Shown: positions 41,071 to 51,803 of the stretch, in pieces | Layout of the letters: the number at the start of each line of letters is the position of its first letter | Position numbering within the stretch: the stretch's first letter is position 1 | Assembly: GCA_907163375.1 (NCBI GenBank) | Contig: CAJQUW010002148.1 | Location: 644,934 to 708,933, forward strand | Direction: 5' to 3' | Length of the DNA: 64,000 nucleotides | From: Prostheceraeus crozeri | Lineage: Eukaryota; Platyhelminthes; Polycladida; Euryleptidae | Notes under the pieces: generated by a model | Seen by the model: the letters and a program-made list of their open reading frames with translations, nothing else | Databases searched by the model: none | Told to the model about the DNA's origin: nothing | Program-made: the position numbers and the translations under genes

Positions 41071-43744
41071 CCAATGTCATTGCTGCTAGCATGCGGAAAA
41101 TTTCGAAGGCGATAAATTTAATAATAAGGCAAAACTGACTTAGGTTTAATGCGAATAGTTAATAGGTAAAAGCGAGAAACTTTTCTGAAGTTGACGTTCT
41201 TATATTTTATTGAAAGTGTACAGAGTAACAATTTTTTCACTCATGTTAACAAGACAGTTTAGCACAGATTATCAATACATATTGTAGTTATAGATAAAGG
41301 ACAACTAGCCCTACATGTACAAGTAACATGCAGCTTCAATTCATCATAGATATCAAATGAAAATGCGAGGGCGTTACGTACAACAGCGACTCCCATTGGA
41401 GGGCGCTTGGTACAAATCGCCTCTTATTCACGCCTTAGTACCAAGCGCCCTAATTATCATATTGCTAATGCTAAACTAAATCTATATTAAAAATAAATAG
41501 CGGTGAACGTAATGCGCCAAAAAGAACTCGGATTTGTGGAGAAAATCCTTTGGGAAAAAACGTCCCCACTTGGGGAAAAAACTTTGGGAAATACAGTGAC
41601 TGGCTAGTGGACGTAAAACCAAAAAGTAAAGAAAAAAGTAAGTACAGCCCCTTTTCGCTCATAAGATATATTAAAAGCTATATGAACAATTTATGTTTGA
41701 TATAAATGAATTGTAACACATTTTAAAAATGGAAGTCAGTATTCTTTTCACAAGGATAGGCACCTATCTGTCGTGCCTCTATCAAATCCACTGGATATAA
41801 CCAATGCAAGTTCTCGTCCACCCCTGCATAAAGATAAAATTCAAGCCGACTCTATTGCATTAACAACAATTACACATATGCTCTTTTATCTCCTTCCCGG
41901 TTCCGTGACTAATTGCTTTATTACACGGCAGTTGCATAGTTTTTCGATATTAGAAATCGCGCACGATAAACTCATCAAATAGACTGTAATCCAATGAATT
42001 CTCGCTATATTAAGCATCGATAATTCCTGCTGATGGTTCCAACCCTGATGCAGATAGATAACTTGATATTTTAAAAAGATGATATCTCGATTAAATAGCA
42101 TAATTGAAAATAACGATAAAAAGACGATACAATTGGAAGATATGAATATAGCCCAGTTTTCGCCCAAACCTCTGATCATCCTTCTATCATTATTTAAATC
42201 GGCAAATTGAAGTAGTGATGCTGTTATTGTTATAAGAAACATTTGTTGCTAAGAAAGACATATTTGTTAATTACAGACATAGTGACACCGCAAATTTTGA
42301 AAAAAGCAGTGCAGGTTCAAAAAAATAGCGTAGCAACAAAATTTCTTCAATTTTGGTGTTAAGGTAAAACGAAACAACGATACAGGGTGCGGCATAAAAA
42401 CCGTGACTAAATTTTAAAGTACCGGTAGCATAAATTTCTAATTATCCAGCAGAAATTAACAAATAAGGTCTCATTTTGAAGCCAATGCACATATTTACTA
42501 CGATAATCAACATTGCAATTACTGCATTCGAGGTTGGTTCATGCAAAGCAAAAGAAATCGAAAGCCCAAAAAATTAGATAAAAAGAACAACGACTGAATG
42601 GAAAAGCAAGCCTACTTCCAATTCTTCGCTTAAACGATAATCATCATGGCGAAGTCTTGCTGCAAATGATCTCACAACATCAATTGACTGGATCAACTTT
42701 CAGCAATCACACTTTGAAACAGAACGGCAAAAATTTCGTATTATCCTGTTTCATTTCCTCCAAAGTCTCCACGTCTATTCCAAGTTACGCTTGGGAAACT
42801 TCCACAAAGTAATTTTATAATGGATTGGCCTCACTTCGAACACAGACATGATACAAAGGGCTTTATGGTAATATATACCATTCATGGGCTACATTCATTC
42901 ACTTTTATTGTGTCAGTCGAAGCTGTAGCGAACCTTGTGCAGCAATTTGTAAAGAATGCTTTAATGCACTTTCGGTCAAGAAAATTGATTTTCTAACTTG
43001 TTTAAACCAATCTTCCACATCGTATTTATTTGTCGCAATTCAGCCTAGTACAGTATCATATGTGTCTTAACTCATTGTAAATTTCGCTGTGCTCGGGACA
43101 TTGAAGTATGAGAAGTGAAGTTCATAGTAAGCAATATAAAATTCAAATTTTTGCTATGTCAAGTTATTTTTTGAAAACGTATTTCACATGCGTTCATACT
43201 TCAAGTACACCTGTGCAATTAGTATTATGTATTTTTAAGCAAACCTCCCGCTCGGGACATTAAGGAATTTTGAACTGATTTTTTCTTCCTGATGAAACGA
43301 GTCTCAATTTCGTATATTTGTGTAGTCTCAATTTTGTGCATAAATAAACCAAACATTTTTCATTTATGTATTTACAAATTAACATGCGTATTGAAGTACT
43401 CTAGAAGCACTGAATTTCAAAGTACATTGTAAGTCATTTCGCTTTCCCTCACTATTATAAAATTGATTAATGCCATGACATCTAATATCTTTTCAATTCC
43501 CATTGCATATTATGAATGCAGTAAAGGAAAAAGTGAAATTCTTAAAACTGCATTTGGAAGTCAATTCGAGGGCTAATATGATGCTATAGGGTTAAAGATG
43601 CCAAATGTATTTCAGATGCTGACAAATGCTGTTTCAATTACTTCTATAACAGTCCACTGACAGTTGCTGTAGAACCAAACTTATAACCATCTATAGAACA
43701 TGTCTTTATATGTCAATGAGTCCTGTGAACAAGTACATGTAATT
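41071..43744. other. Long stretch with no recognised gene
   Basis: Apart from the inverted GGGCGCTTGGTACA pair at 41,401-41,450, no transposase, LINE or exon was recognised. The phrase GCTCGGGACATT occurs twice (near 43,091 and 43,252). Confidence 0.35.
41401..41450. repeat. Distal inverted pair of the GGGCGCTTGGTACA motif
   Basis: GGGCGCTTGGTACA at 41,401 and its complement ending at 41,450, 23 bases apart. With the copy at 38,732 it could define a 2.7-kb element. Confidence 0.75.
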
Positions 43745-43901
43745 CAGTCCGTTTCATAAAAAGTGGATCATCCTAAAATTTGACTAAATAAAACATAAGT
43801 ATGATACAGAAAGCATTTTTCATGTTATTTCATATCCCTAATATATTTAAATGTCCTTATATAATCTGATAAGCTATGATACAGTAACGGTTCTTAAGAA
43901 G

Positions 43902-44198
43902 CTAATATTTTGTGGCCCTACCCTTATTGTCAATGACATTACCAATTCGTCTAGGCATTGATTCGATGATATCGTTGATTTTTGACTGATCTAACTTTCT
44001 CCACTCTCTTTTTAACAGTGACGTAAGTTGTGATACGCCATCTGTAGGTAGCAGTGAGCGACGAACGTTACGTTTTAGAATACTCCATACATTTTCTATG
44101 GGATTCAGATCAGGAGAACGAGCTGGCCAAGATAATGTCCTAAGCCCTAATTGAGACTTGCATAAGTTGACTCTACTACTCCTGTGACATGTAGCATT
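43902..44198 (-). pseudogene. Tc1-like (DD34E) transposase, C-terminal part
   Basis: Continues the transposase after the Penelope-like insertion: CHRSSRVNLCKSQLGLRTL, then WPARSPDLNPIENVW with the catalytic glutamate, SILKRNVRRSLLP, LLKREWRKLDQSKIND and a normal C-terminus, MPRRIGNVIDNKGRATKY, before a stop at 43,902. With the other part (MDDNAT), the second and third acidic residues are 34 residues apart, as in standard Tc1 enzymes. This half has no stop or frameshift. Confidence 0.88.
44188..44198. repeat. 11-bp target-site duplication (left) of PLE-2
   Basis: CATGTAGCATT here and at 45,587-45,597, within the Tc1 transposase codons for NATC. Confidence 0.88.
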
Positions 44199-44266
44199 GT
44201 AGTGAAAAAGTCTCTCCCACTGTTTTTATCCACTTGTAATTTTAATAAAATTTGAAGGTAAAACTA

Positions 44267-44317
44267 TTTACAAAGGCAGACGTTTCGTGACTCTGTCACA
44301 GCCTCAGTGCCAGTAAA
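44267..44317 (-). ncRNA. Hammerhead-like motif, PLE-2 left arm
   Basis: Mirror copy of the motif at 45,426-45,476; see that entry. Confidence 0.55.
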
Positions 44318-44470
44318 ATCAGAATGTGACAGAAGTACAAATGTGAAGTGGATCTTAAATACTAATCGATTCGATCGCTTAGTCGCGAGCATCCGTCAAC
44401 CAACCAGCTCTTGTTTCCTGTTCAGACCTGGATTCTTAGTCCTAATGTACCTAGCTTCAGTAATGCGGCT

Positions 44471-45347
44471 GAAAATAATTCGTATTTTCAATAGCATCAA
44501 TTCGGACATTCAATTCACAATAGAAATTCCTGACTCGGGCTCGGCCCTGAACTTTCTAGATTTGTCAATCTTTATAGAAAATAATGATATTAGTTATCAG
44601 TGGTATTCGAAACCTAATCATTCGGATATTACGTTGAAAAAAGACAGCTGGGTTCCACGACATGTCAAAGACAATTTCGTTAGAAGTACGGAACAACGTA
44701 TAGAGAATCGGTACTCCAATCCCGAATTAAAGAAGAAATCTTTAAAAAGGATGCAGAACCGACTGTGCGATAACGGATTTGATCAGCGTGATTTTAATAA
44801 AAAGAAAAGAACTAACCCAACTAGAAAGAAAACGAAAAATGACGAAATCAAAGTAAAAATGACTGTTGATTACATAAGCGATAGCTGTAATAGAAAAATT
44901 AATTCCCTTATTAATAAGTATGATTTACCGGTAACCTTAGTTAGCAAACCTAACAAAACTTTGAGTCAATACTTGAATGATAATAGGTCTCGTAAGCATA
45001 AAAATTGTGACTTATGCAATGGCCTTAATGATAACTATGCGTGTGATGATCGTCATGTAGTGTATCAATTTACTTGCCAATTCTGTCAACAAGCGTACAT
45101 AGGTCAAACTAGTCGTCCTTTTCTTGTCCGTCTAAAAGAACATACAAGTAGTTTAAAAGCTGGTAATAATAACAGTGCCCTTTCTGAACATGCGAAATAT
45201 TTTCATCGGCGTAACATGACTATTAAAGATTTCAACCTCTTGATTCTTAGCAAGCACAATTCACCTATTGAAAGCCGCATTACTGAAGCTAGGTACATTA
45301 GGACTAAGAATCCAGGTCTGAACAGGAAACAAGAGCTGGTTGGTTGA
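44471..45347 (+). pseudogene. Penelope-like protein, C-terminal part (RT thumb and GIY-YIG)
   Basis: The open frame continues from the inverted arm, but only the portion from about 44,471 is sense coding. It starts in the last reverse transcriptase motifs (SALNFLDLSIFIENND and QWYSKPNHSD). A lysine-rich linker (NKKKRTNPTRKKTKND) follows, then the GIY-YIG endonuclease: HVVYQFTCQFCQQAYIGQTSR and PFLVRLKEHTSS, ending in ESRITEARYIRTKNPGLNRK. The palm with its catalytic aspartates is absent. The sequence differs clearly from PLE-1, so it is another Penelope family. The remaining frame is intact. Confidence 0.88.
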
Positions 45348-45425
45348 CGGATGCTCGCGACTAAGCGATCGAATCGATTAGTATTTAAGATCCACTTCAC
45401 ATTTGTACTTCTGTCACATTCTGAT

Positions 45426-45476
45426 TTTACTGGCACTGAGGCTGTGACAGAGTCACGAAACGTCTGCCTTTGTAAA
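45426..45476 (+). ncRNA. Hammerhead-ribozyme-like motif, PLE-2 right arm
   Basis: TTTAC-T-GGCA can pair with TGCC-TTT-GTAAA to form a 9-bp stem I with an internal loop. Between them come CTGAGGCT, a perfect 5-bp stem GTGAC/GTCAC with loop AGA, then GAAAC and the GTC cleavage triplet. The order matches the minimal hammerhead variants known in Penelope-like flanking repeats. Core position 9 is C rather than A and stem III is almost absent, as in the variants thought to act as dimers. Confidence 0.6.
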
Positions 45477-45597
45477 TAGTTTTACCTTCAAATTTTATTA
45501 AAATTACAAGTGGATAAAAACAGTGGGAGAGACTTTTTCACTACAAAGCTACTATGACCAATTACCTCCCGTATGCCACAATCAATCATGTAGCATT

Positions 45598-46387
45598 ATC
45601 ATCCATAAATAACCAAGTCGATGGATCACCAAGTTGATCTGTCATTTGGTCAATGTTCATTCGTAAAACATTCACATAGCGTTCAGAATTCATGGTTCCT
45701 TGCTGTATGTGAAGTTCAGAGCGGCCATTGGTCCAAATGCCAGCCCAAATCAGTAGAGTCGCACCACCTTGTACCCGGGGACGATGTAAATGTCTCGGAA
45801 TTTCCTGATCAGATTTTATCCATAATCTCAATCGACCATCACTATCCTTCAGACGGACTGATGCCTCATCAGACCAGACAACCCGATCCCATTGATTTCG
45901 CCAGTGACAATGACTCATTGCCCATCTGAGACGTCTTTTTGTATGCTGATCTGATAATTCGATCTGAGAGGGCCTCTTACAGCTCTTGAAATTCGACTCA
46001 ATAAGTCTTCTACGAATAGTGGACTTAGAAATAGACGAGACTAGTGCAGCCATCTCAGTTAACGAGAGACTTGGATCAACTTTAACAAATCTCAAAATTA
46101 GGCGGTCTCTACGTTTGGATGTTTTGCGTGGACGGCCAGAGCCCTCTTTACGACAAGAGACTTGGATCAACTTTAACAAATCTCAAAATTAGGCGGTCTC
46201 TACGTTTGGATGTTTTGCGTGGACGGCCAGAGCCCTCTTTACGACAGAGTCGAAAATCATCCTTATGCCATCGATGAGCATTTGTGTAAGGGACATTTAG
46301 TCGCTTGCTTGTAGCTCGCAAAGAAAACCCTAGTTCTAGCAAGGCTGACACTTTGCCTTTTGTAAATGCGATCTCGTTATTGTTCAT
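45598..46387 (-). pseudogene. Tc1-like transposase, N-terminal and central part
   Basis: It starts MNNNEIAFTKGKVSALLELG with a helix-turn-helix (LRATSKRLNVPYTNAHRW) and a GRPRK linker (EGSGRPRKTSKRRDR). The second helical domain follows (STIRRRLIESNFKSCKRP), then WDRVVWSDEASVRLKD with the first catalytic aspartate. It ends STWLFMDDNAT, holding the second catalytic aspartate exactly where PLE-2 entered. A 91-bp tandem duplication (46,065-46,246) shifts the frame. Apart from the duplication and the insertion the coding sequence looks intact. Confidence 0.88.
46065..46246. repeat. 91-bp tandem duplication in the Tc1 transposase
   Basis: Units 46,065-46,155 and 46,156-46,246 begin AGAGACTTGGATCAACTTTA and look identical. 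Because 91 is not a multiple of three, the frame is lost. Confidence 0.92.
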
Positions 46388-46891
46388 TTGTGCTTTGTAT
46401 TGTTTTCAAACGGTAAGAGATAGATTTCTAGCTGAAAGCAATCAGGTGTGCTGCCAACACCACCGCAACGAAGTCAGGAAGCTATGGAACATGAAGTCCA
46501 GTTAATCACATGTAGCAGTTACATTATTGTTGATGAATAATGGTGCTATACTGGCTCTGATTGACCGATTTTCTTTATTTTTGTTTTGCTTGATAGCTTT
46601 TGGCTTGTAGAACAACATATTACGTAACAAAGGAAACAAATGTAATTTTATAAGAGTGAGGTATGATTTTGTGTAACATTGCTAAATGAAGATCAAATTA
46701 TCTACTACTTTTTTTATCTATAACAGGAAAACAACTCAATATTCATGCTTGAAATTTCCAACAATGATATTAGTAAGCACAACTGACATATCTTCCAAAT
46801 TTCAGAGAAATTCGTTCAAGTTTGGAGGAGTTAGACAAAGTTGAAGTTAAGGCGATGTTTAAGGGTGATCCATTTTTTATGAAACAATCTG

Positions 46892-48320
46892 TATAATTGG
46901 AGCTGGCCCCGATTTCACGGTCGGCGTCGTCCACTTTTGTGTAATATTGCCTTAAATCTGTCAAAAAGGATAATTTTTAGTTGAAATAAATCAAGCAACT
47001 GCGAAGATACGCCGCTCATCATTTTGTGTGTGATTGGATCTGTTAAATAGCGTCTACACTAGGTAATTGACACAATGACTAAGTAACTAAAGCCTGGTTC
47101 GATAATTGTTGATGCATCACTTGGCCCTCCGAATTAGAGTTAAAAAGACATTTCAGCAGCCGGCATAACTAACATGTCGGACCCTTTCCAGGTCTGTGCG
47201 GTACTATGATGAAACATGATTGAAAGTATCTGTGAAAAACGCACTACAGCCTAATTCACGAACAGTTCATATTCCTATATAATAAAGACTGCATTTACAT
47301 GCATTTCCATTCTAGGCGCACTATTGAATTGTAGGTGTATTACAGTAGGTCTGCAACATGTTGTGATATATCCTTGTAACATAGAGTCTTCTGCTCGATG
47401 GAAGATGAATTTATCAATTAGCATGAAACGACTCCTGATGAACGATATAATCGACGTGTGTAAATGCGGAGATGCAACAGGTCCGAAATATTCCAGATCG
47501 ATCCACTGACCATGCTGTACCAGCCAAGATCGGCGCTGATCGTACAGGCAAGCGCCTAAAATCAGGCAAGAGGTTAATAATTTTATGTGCTCAGTGAGAA
47601 TGATATGTCGCATAGCCTGTGGCAATTAAATGTTTACTTACATCTCGATTCGAGAAATGTTATGCATGTCGTGTTGTAAGCTTGTCTGATTGAAGCTTCG
47701 ATCATATCAATGGATTATTAAAAAATGTTATATTTATGTAATCTTTGACTTAAAGAAGTATTGAGTTAGCTAGAACCACTATAACCTCAAATTTAGATCG
47801 ATGCAGCTCTAAATTTATATAGGATGTTATTAACATAGAGATTGAAACGTAGGGCGAGTAGGTAATCATGCGTTGGTTTACCTGCGTGTGATTGTATGTA
47901 CACATGTTGTACCTTGCGTTTATAACCTTCATAAGACTGATCGATGCACCTACACTACATGAATACATTGTATCGGCTTGCTATGTAAACCGTTTCTTTT
48001 GACATTGTTCACACCCACAATCTGTAGTCACCTCCGAATCACGCTAGTTTTAGGAATATGTCAATAACAGTGAATTACATCACATAAATTACAATAAAGT
48101 ATGAACACAAGATTTGCACAATTAACGGTTTAATTTGTTTGAAAAAAGATGTCCTTTTGGTTACTTGAAAAATGAAGAACGCCGCAAATAATTTCTTCAT
48201 TATAATTTCCACGAGATCTTTCGTCCAGTTCTCATCATGGTGGATGCAATGGAAATGAACATGAACCTTTGGTACACACTGCTATTGACTGTCAACACGA
48301 TATACATGTAATTTCTATAG
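46892..48320. other. Stretch with no recognised gene
   Basis: A minus-strand ORF around 47,275-47,625 has an acceptor-like TTTTAG in front of GACLYDQRRSWLVQHGQW, but no matching donor and no recognised homology. Nothing else was seen. Confidence 0.35.
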
Positions 48321-49255
48321 CAGCGGTCAGAGTTGCATGCGGGCCAGAATTGAGCGGCCCGACCCGGCCCGCGGCCCGCAGTATTCGCTTTAGTCCGGCC
48401 CGGCCCGCAAATATATTACCCAAATCATAAGCCCTTATGGTTTTGAATTGAAGGATCGAAAAACTCGTTCATGTGTGATGCAAGTGTAAATCGTTTTCAT
48501 GCAAGGTGTTGATGAACGACAAGATCACCGCGAGCATGCGCATAGGTTCGGTAATTTCACTTCGTCTACAGTAATAATTTTGAAATGTTGCCAAACGTCT
48601 GATTTGGTTTTCGAGTCCGAGTTGGCTTTTAAGTGTACTCTACTAGATATTTTGAGAAAACAGCCGGGTTTGATGTCGACGTCACTCATTGTTGTTTGGA
48701 GACTTCGAAAGAGACTCACGACGTTAATGTCTTAATCATGTATTGTCTCAGGTCTCGTAGCTAACTGGCGTGAGCGATCGAAATAATTGATTGTTAGCGA
48801 ATCAGCGACAGAGCAACGGTTTCTCGGGGAATGGGAAATATCGAAAGCCAATCTGCACACGAGCAAAAACTTGTCGTGTCATTTGCATGAAGGATGATTG
48901 CATGGAACAATAATGCTATCAATGGAATCCTTCTGGGATGTAGCTGACTGGCGCACGTATCGGCGATTTCTGCTGTTAGACGCCTACCGTATCATTCACA
49001 ACGAGTGCGCCAGTTCTGCAGGTTCAAATAAAGAACATTTACCGGTAGTTGTTCTAGTGCAGCATAGACGTCCGTAAACTCCATACACCATGGCAAATAC
49101 TGATGATTTCACAATATTTATAATAACACAGCCCGCGGGCCGATTATATCACAGGAGCCCGCAGCAGATGGCCCGCAGCCCGCCTGAAATAGATGGCCCG
49201 CACTGCGGGCCAGCCCGTGGGCCGGCCCGTCCCGCATGCAACTTTGTCAGCGGTG
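48321..49255. mobile_element. Non-autonomous hAT-like element rich in GGCCCGC
   Basis: The left end CAGCGGTCAGAGTTGCATGC and the right end (complement) CACCGCTGACAAAGTTGCAT are imperfect inverted repeats sharing GTTGCATGCGGG. Both subterminal regions (48,338-48,415 and 49,130-49,240) are packed with GGCCCG/CGGGCC units. About 700 bases of ordinary AT-rich sequence lie between. CA-start ends with GGCCCGC-rich subterminals are common in hAT families. No clear 8-bp duplication and no transposase were found. Confidence 0.6.
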
Positions 49256-51414
49256 TTTTAACGAACTACTTAAACTTAAAACACAGTTCATTTGACACGT
49301 CCTCACTTTTACACCAGTTCCTTTTGTCTTACTACAAAGGCTTGAGATGTTGTCCTAGCCTACAAACACTCGGATGATGAAGCCACGAGATGACCTGACC
49401 CAATTTGAGTTGAATTAGCCTGCTCGTATTTTGCACGTGCGGTGCCGACTGGATCAGTAATCAATCAGTTTGTGCTGAATGGCAACGAGTTCATAGCTCC
49501 ATGTGCGCAACTGTCATTGTATAGTCAGTACTATTATTCTTCAATACAAATTTAAAGCATTTCATTTTGACTTTCAGAAGCTTCTCCATAGCATGTACCC
49601 CTCCAGTAGAATGTGACTTTTTATCGAATCACAGAAATTTTTTTAGAGGATGAAGGAAATAAGAGACGCTCAGTTTTTCACTGAACCAGTAGGCATACCG
49701 GTCTGGCCAGTACTATCCAATACGACTAATACCGATCTATCGGCGATGATTCAACTATCTCGCAGGTGTCATCGAGATGTATGAAATGTGACACTCAAGA
49801 AAATCGTAAAATAAAATAGCAAAATAGCCGAATTATCATGTCATGAATTCACAATACTTCCAACCCCAAGACTATCTCAATTTCGGATGGCCGCAGCCAA
49901 CGGCCGACATCTTTTCCTAACTGGCCGATGATCACCAACAACAGACATGCAATAAAATATTTTGAGACATCAACCGGAGGACTTGACTGAGATTGTAAAT
50001 AGAATTGCTGAATTTTTCGTATCTCCTTAAGCTGAACCACATCTTAATTTCCGAGCAAAACGGAAATTTAACATTTTGTTAGATTTTTCTAAACGAAAAT
50101 GATGCTGCACAATGATACTTGCAAGTGATAACTGGGAATATGTACTGGGAATTGATACTTGAAAGTGGAAACTGGGAAGTGCATTCACCAAAAATATTAG
50201 CTTCGTTTTTTGCAGGATAGAAATTGCCCGTTGAGCTTGGGACAATTATGTTGATCTATACATCTCACTTCCAATTTGACCATAATACTTGCTCATCATG
50301 CATTACACGTCGTAGCTATGATTCGATGATGATTTATCTTGACATGTAAGGATGTTTAAGTTAAATATGATATGCTGTCAAATAGGCTATTCATCTTAGA
50401 ATATGATAACACAGCGCTTCTAATGCTTTGGATTTTGGTAAGATGGAGAAACCTGAAGATAGAAGCCTGCCTACTCCATTCGATACATAGATCGGTAATA
50501 CCGGTCTATCGGAAATACATGAAAAAAAGTTTGTCTTCTTTTGATTAACATCTAGAAATAATTTGATATACGACAATTTCGTAGCAGTCTAAAAAAATAA
50601 CGCAGAAACCCTAGAAAAGGAAAGATGTCAGCGCAATTAGCGCAATGCGCTAAAATAGCGCAGCGGTGGTCACTATGATTACAGATCTCTCTGAACATTT
50701 TTCCGATAGCGACAAGACATCAAGCAGGAAGCACGACTTGTTCAAAAGGATTAAAAGCAACCACAAGAAATCTTAAAAGATGGAACTTTTCCGATGTTTA
50801 ACCAGGATTGAAAAGGGACTGGCTGTAAGTCTTCCACGGAGAAGTCGTGCATTAGAAAAATTGCACGTTATGGCATGAATAATTGAAAATGAACGTCATT
50901 TGTGTACGTAATCATAGGTATTAGCATGAATGGCTTCAAATACTATCCTTGTACAAATATTTCTCCTAACAGCTCTAACAATTTCTACTCCAATGATAAT
51001 GAACCCTGTCTCAAAGTTAATTATATTGTGATAGTTGTACGCACAAAATGAAAAAAAAACTCGCAAAAAGTGCAATATCCGTGTTAACATATCAACAAAC
51101 CCGCTAAGCAACTGCGTGATAGTTTTCTAAAAACCGTACTAGTATTACTTGCGATAGTTACATTTGTCGCATCAATGCAAATGAATAGCGAATTTTTAGC
51201 CTTATCAGGAAAAACAGGAAACAGAGCAGATCATCATAATCATCCCACATCCTGATCAGTTTCCTAACTTGCAAAACGAATACCTTTGATGATCTGGCCT
51301 GTTGTGAGCTGAAACCAAACAAAAACCTTGCTGAGGCGACCAAAAGTGCAGCTTAGGAACACGATAAAGAACACAAATAATGGCATTTATTCATCGTGCA
51401 TTTTTGATGATTAT
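49256..51414. other. Stretch with no recognised gene
   Basis: Two related patches with TAATACCG(A/G)TCTATCGG (near 49,726 and 50,495) suggest an old dispersed repeat. A 40-bp imperfect tandem repeat is at 50,113-50,181. Confidence 0.35.
50113..50181. repeat. 40-bp imperfect tandem repeat
   Basis: TGATACTTGCAAGTGATAAC recurs 40 bases on as TGATACTTGAAAGTGGAAAC, each followed by TGGGAA. Confidence 0.7.
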
Positions 51415-51803
51415 AGGAACGACAGCGCCATGGTAGGTTGGATCTGAGCAGCTAAGTTATGTGAGCGCCGCTCTATGAATGAGCTCAGACAGATGCTCGG
51501 TCTTCACGACTTAGAGGCCTCGCTTCGTAGGCATCGGTTGCGGTGGTTCGGTCATCTGGAGCGTATGCCATCGTCGGCATGGCCAAGGCAAGCCCTGGAC
51601 CCAACATCAGAGGAGGTCAAATAAAGAAATGGTCGCACAATATCAGGAAAGACCTGGAGCTGATGAAACTCAATCCTGCTGTCGCCAAAGATAGAGAAGT
51701 GTGGAGAACAAGAATTCACCCGAATCGACACAAGACGGCCGTCTCACCCCCACACCTGGGGAAAAGAGACGTTAAACGGGGGTAAGGTAAGGATAATTTG
51801 AAT
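51415..51803 (+). pseudogene. LINE 3' fragment (RWFGH motif)
   Basis: The plus strand reads MVGWI, AKLCERRSMNELRQMLGLHD and LEASLRRHRLRWFGHLERMP. This matches the C-terminal part of many LINE proteins, where an ELR-x-x-LG-x-x-D segment is followed by RLRWFGHVERM. Further on are KIEKCGEQEFTRIDTRRPS and HTWGKETLNGG. The end is a short GGTAAGGTAAGG repeat, which looks like the LINE's 3' tail. Only the last 350 or so bases of the element are present, with two or more frame breaks. Confidence 0.65.

Larger units (their letters stand above)
44199..45586 (+). mobile_element. Penelope-like element, 5'-truncated, with inverted end copy (PLE-2)
   Basis: A 1388-bp insertion flanked by the 11-bp duplication CATGTAGCATT. 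The main copy runs on the plus strand from within the reverse transcriptase thumb to the 3' end. Its last 272 bp (45,273-45,544) recur inverted at the left end (44,199-44,470), with no difference seen. A further 42 bases (45,545-45,586) follow on the right only. PLE-1 has the same plan, with its extra bases on the opposite side. The element is too short to encode its own polymerase. Confidence 0.9.
43745..46891 (-). mobile_element. Tc1-like element split by a Penelope-like insertion
   Basis: Terminal inverted repeats of about 30 bp, left CAGTCCGTTTCATAAAAAGT and right (complement) CAGATTGTTTCATAAAAAAT, each followed by GGATCA and CCT. The interior is a Tc1-family transposase on the minus strand, cut at 44,198/45,587 by a Penelope-like element. 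Without it the element is about 1.75 kb, normal for Tc1. Confidence 0.85.

Noticed and set aside
44307-44470. First 54 codons of the long PLE-2 ORF
   Set aside because: They are antisense to the 3' arm of the element and not part of the protein.
47275-47625. Minus-strand ORF of 116 codons preceded by an acceptor-like site
   Set aside because: No donor site, no recognised domain and no linkable neighbour.
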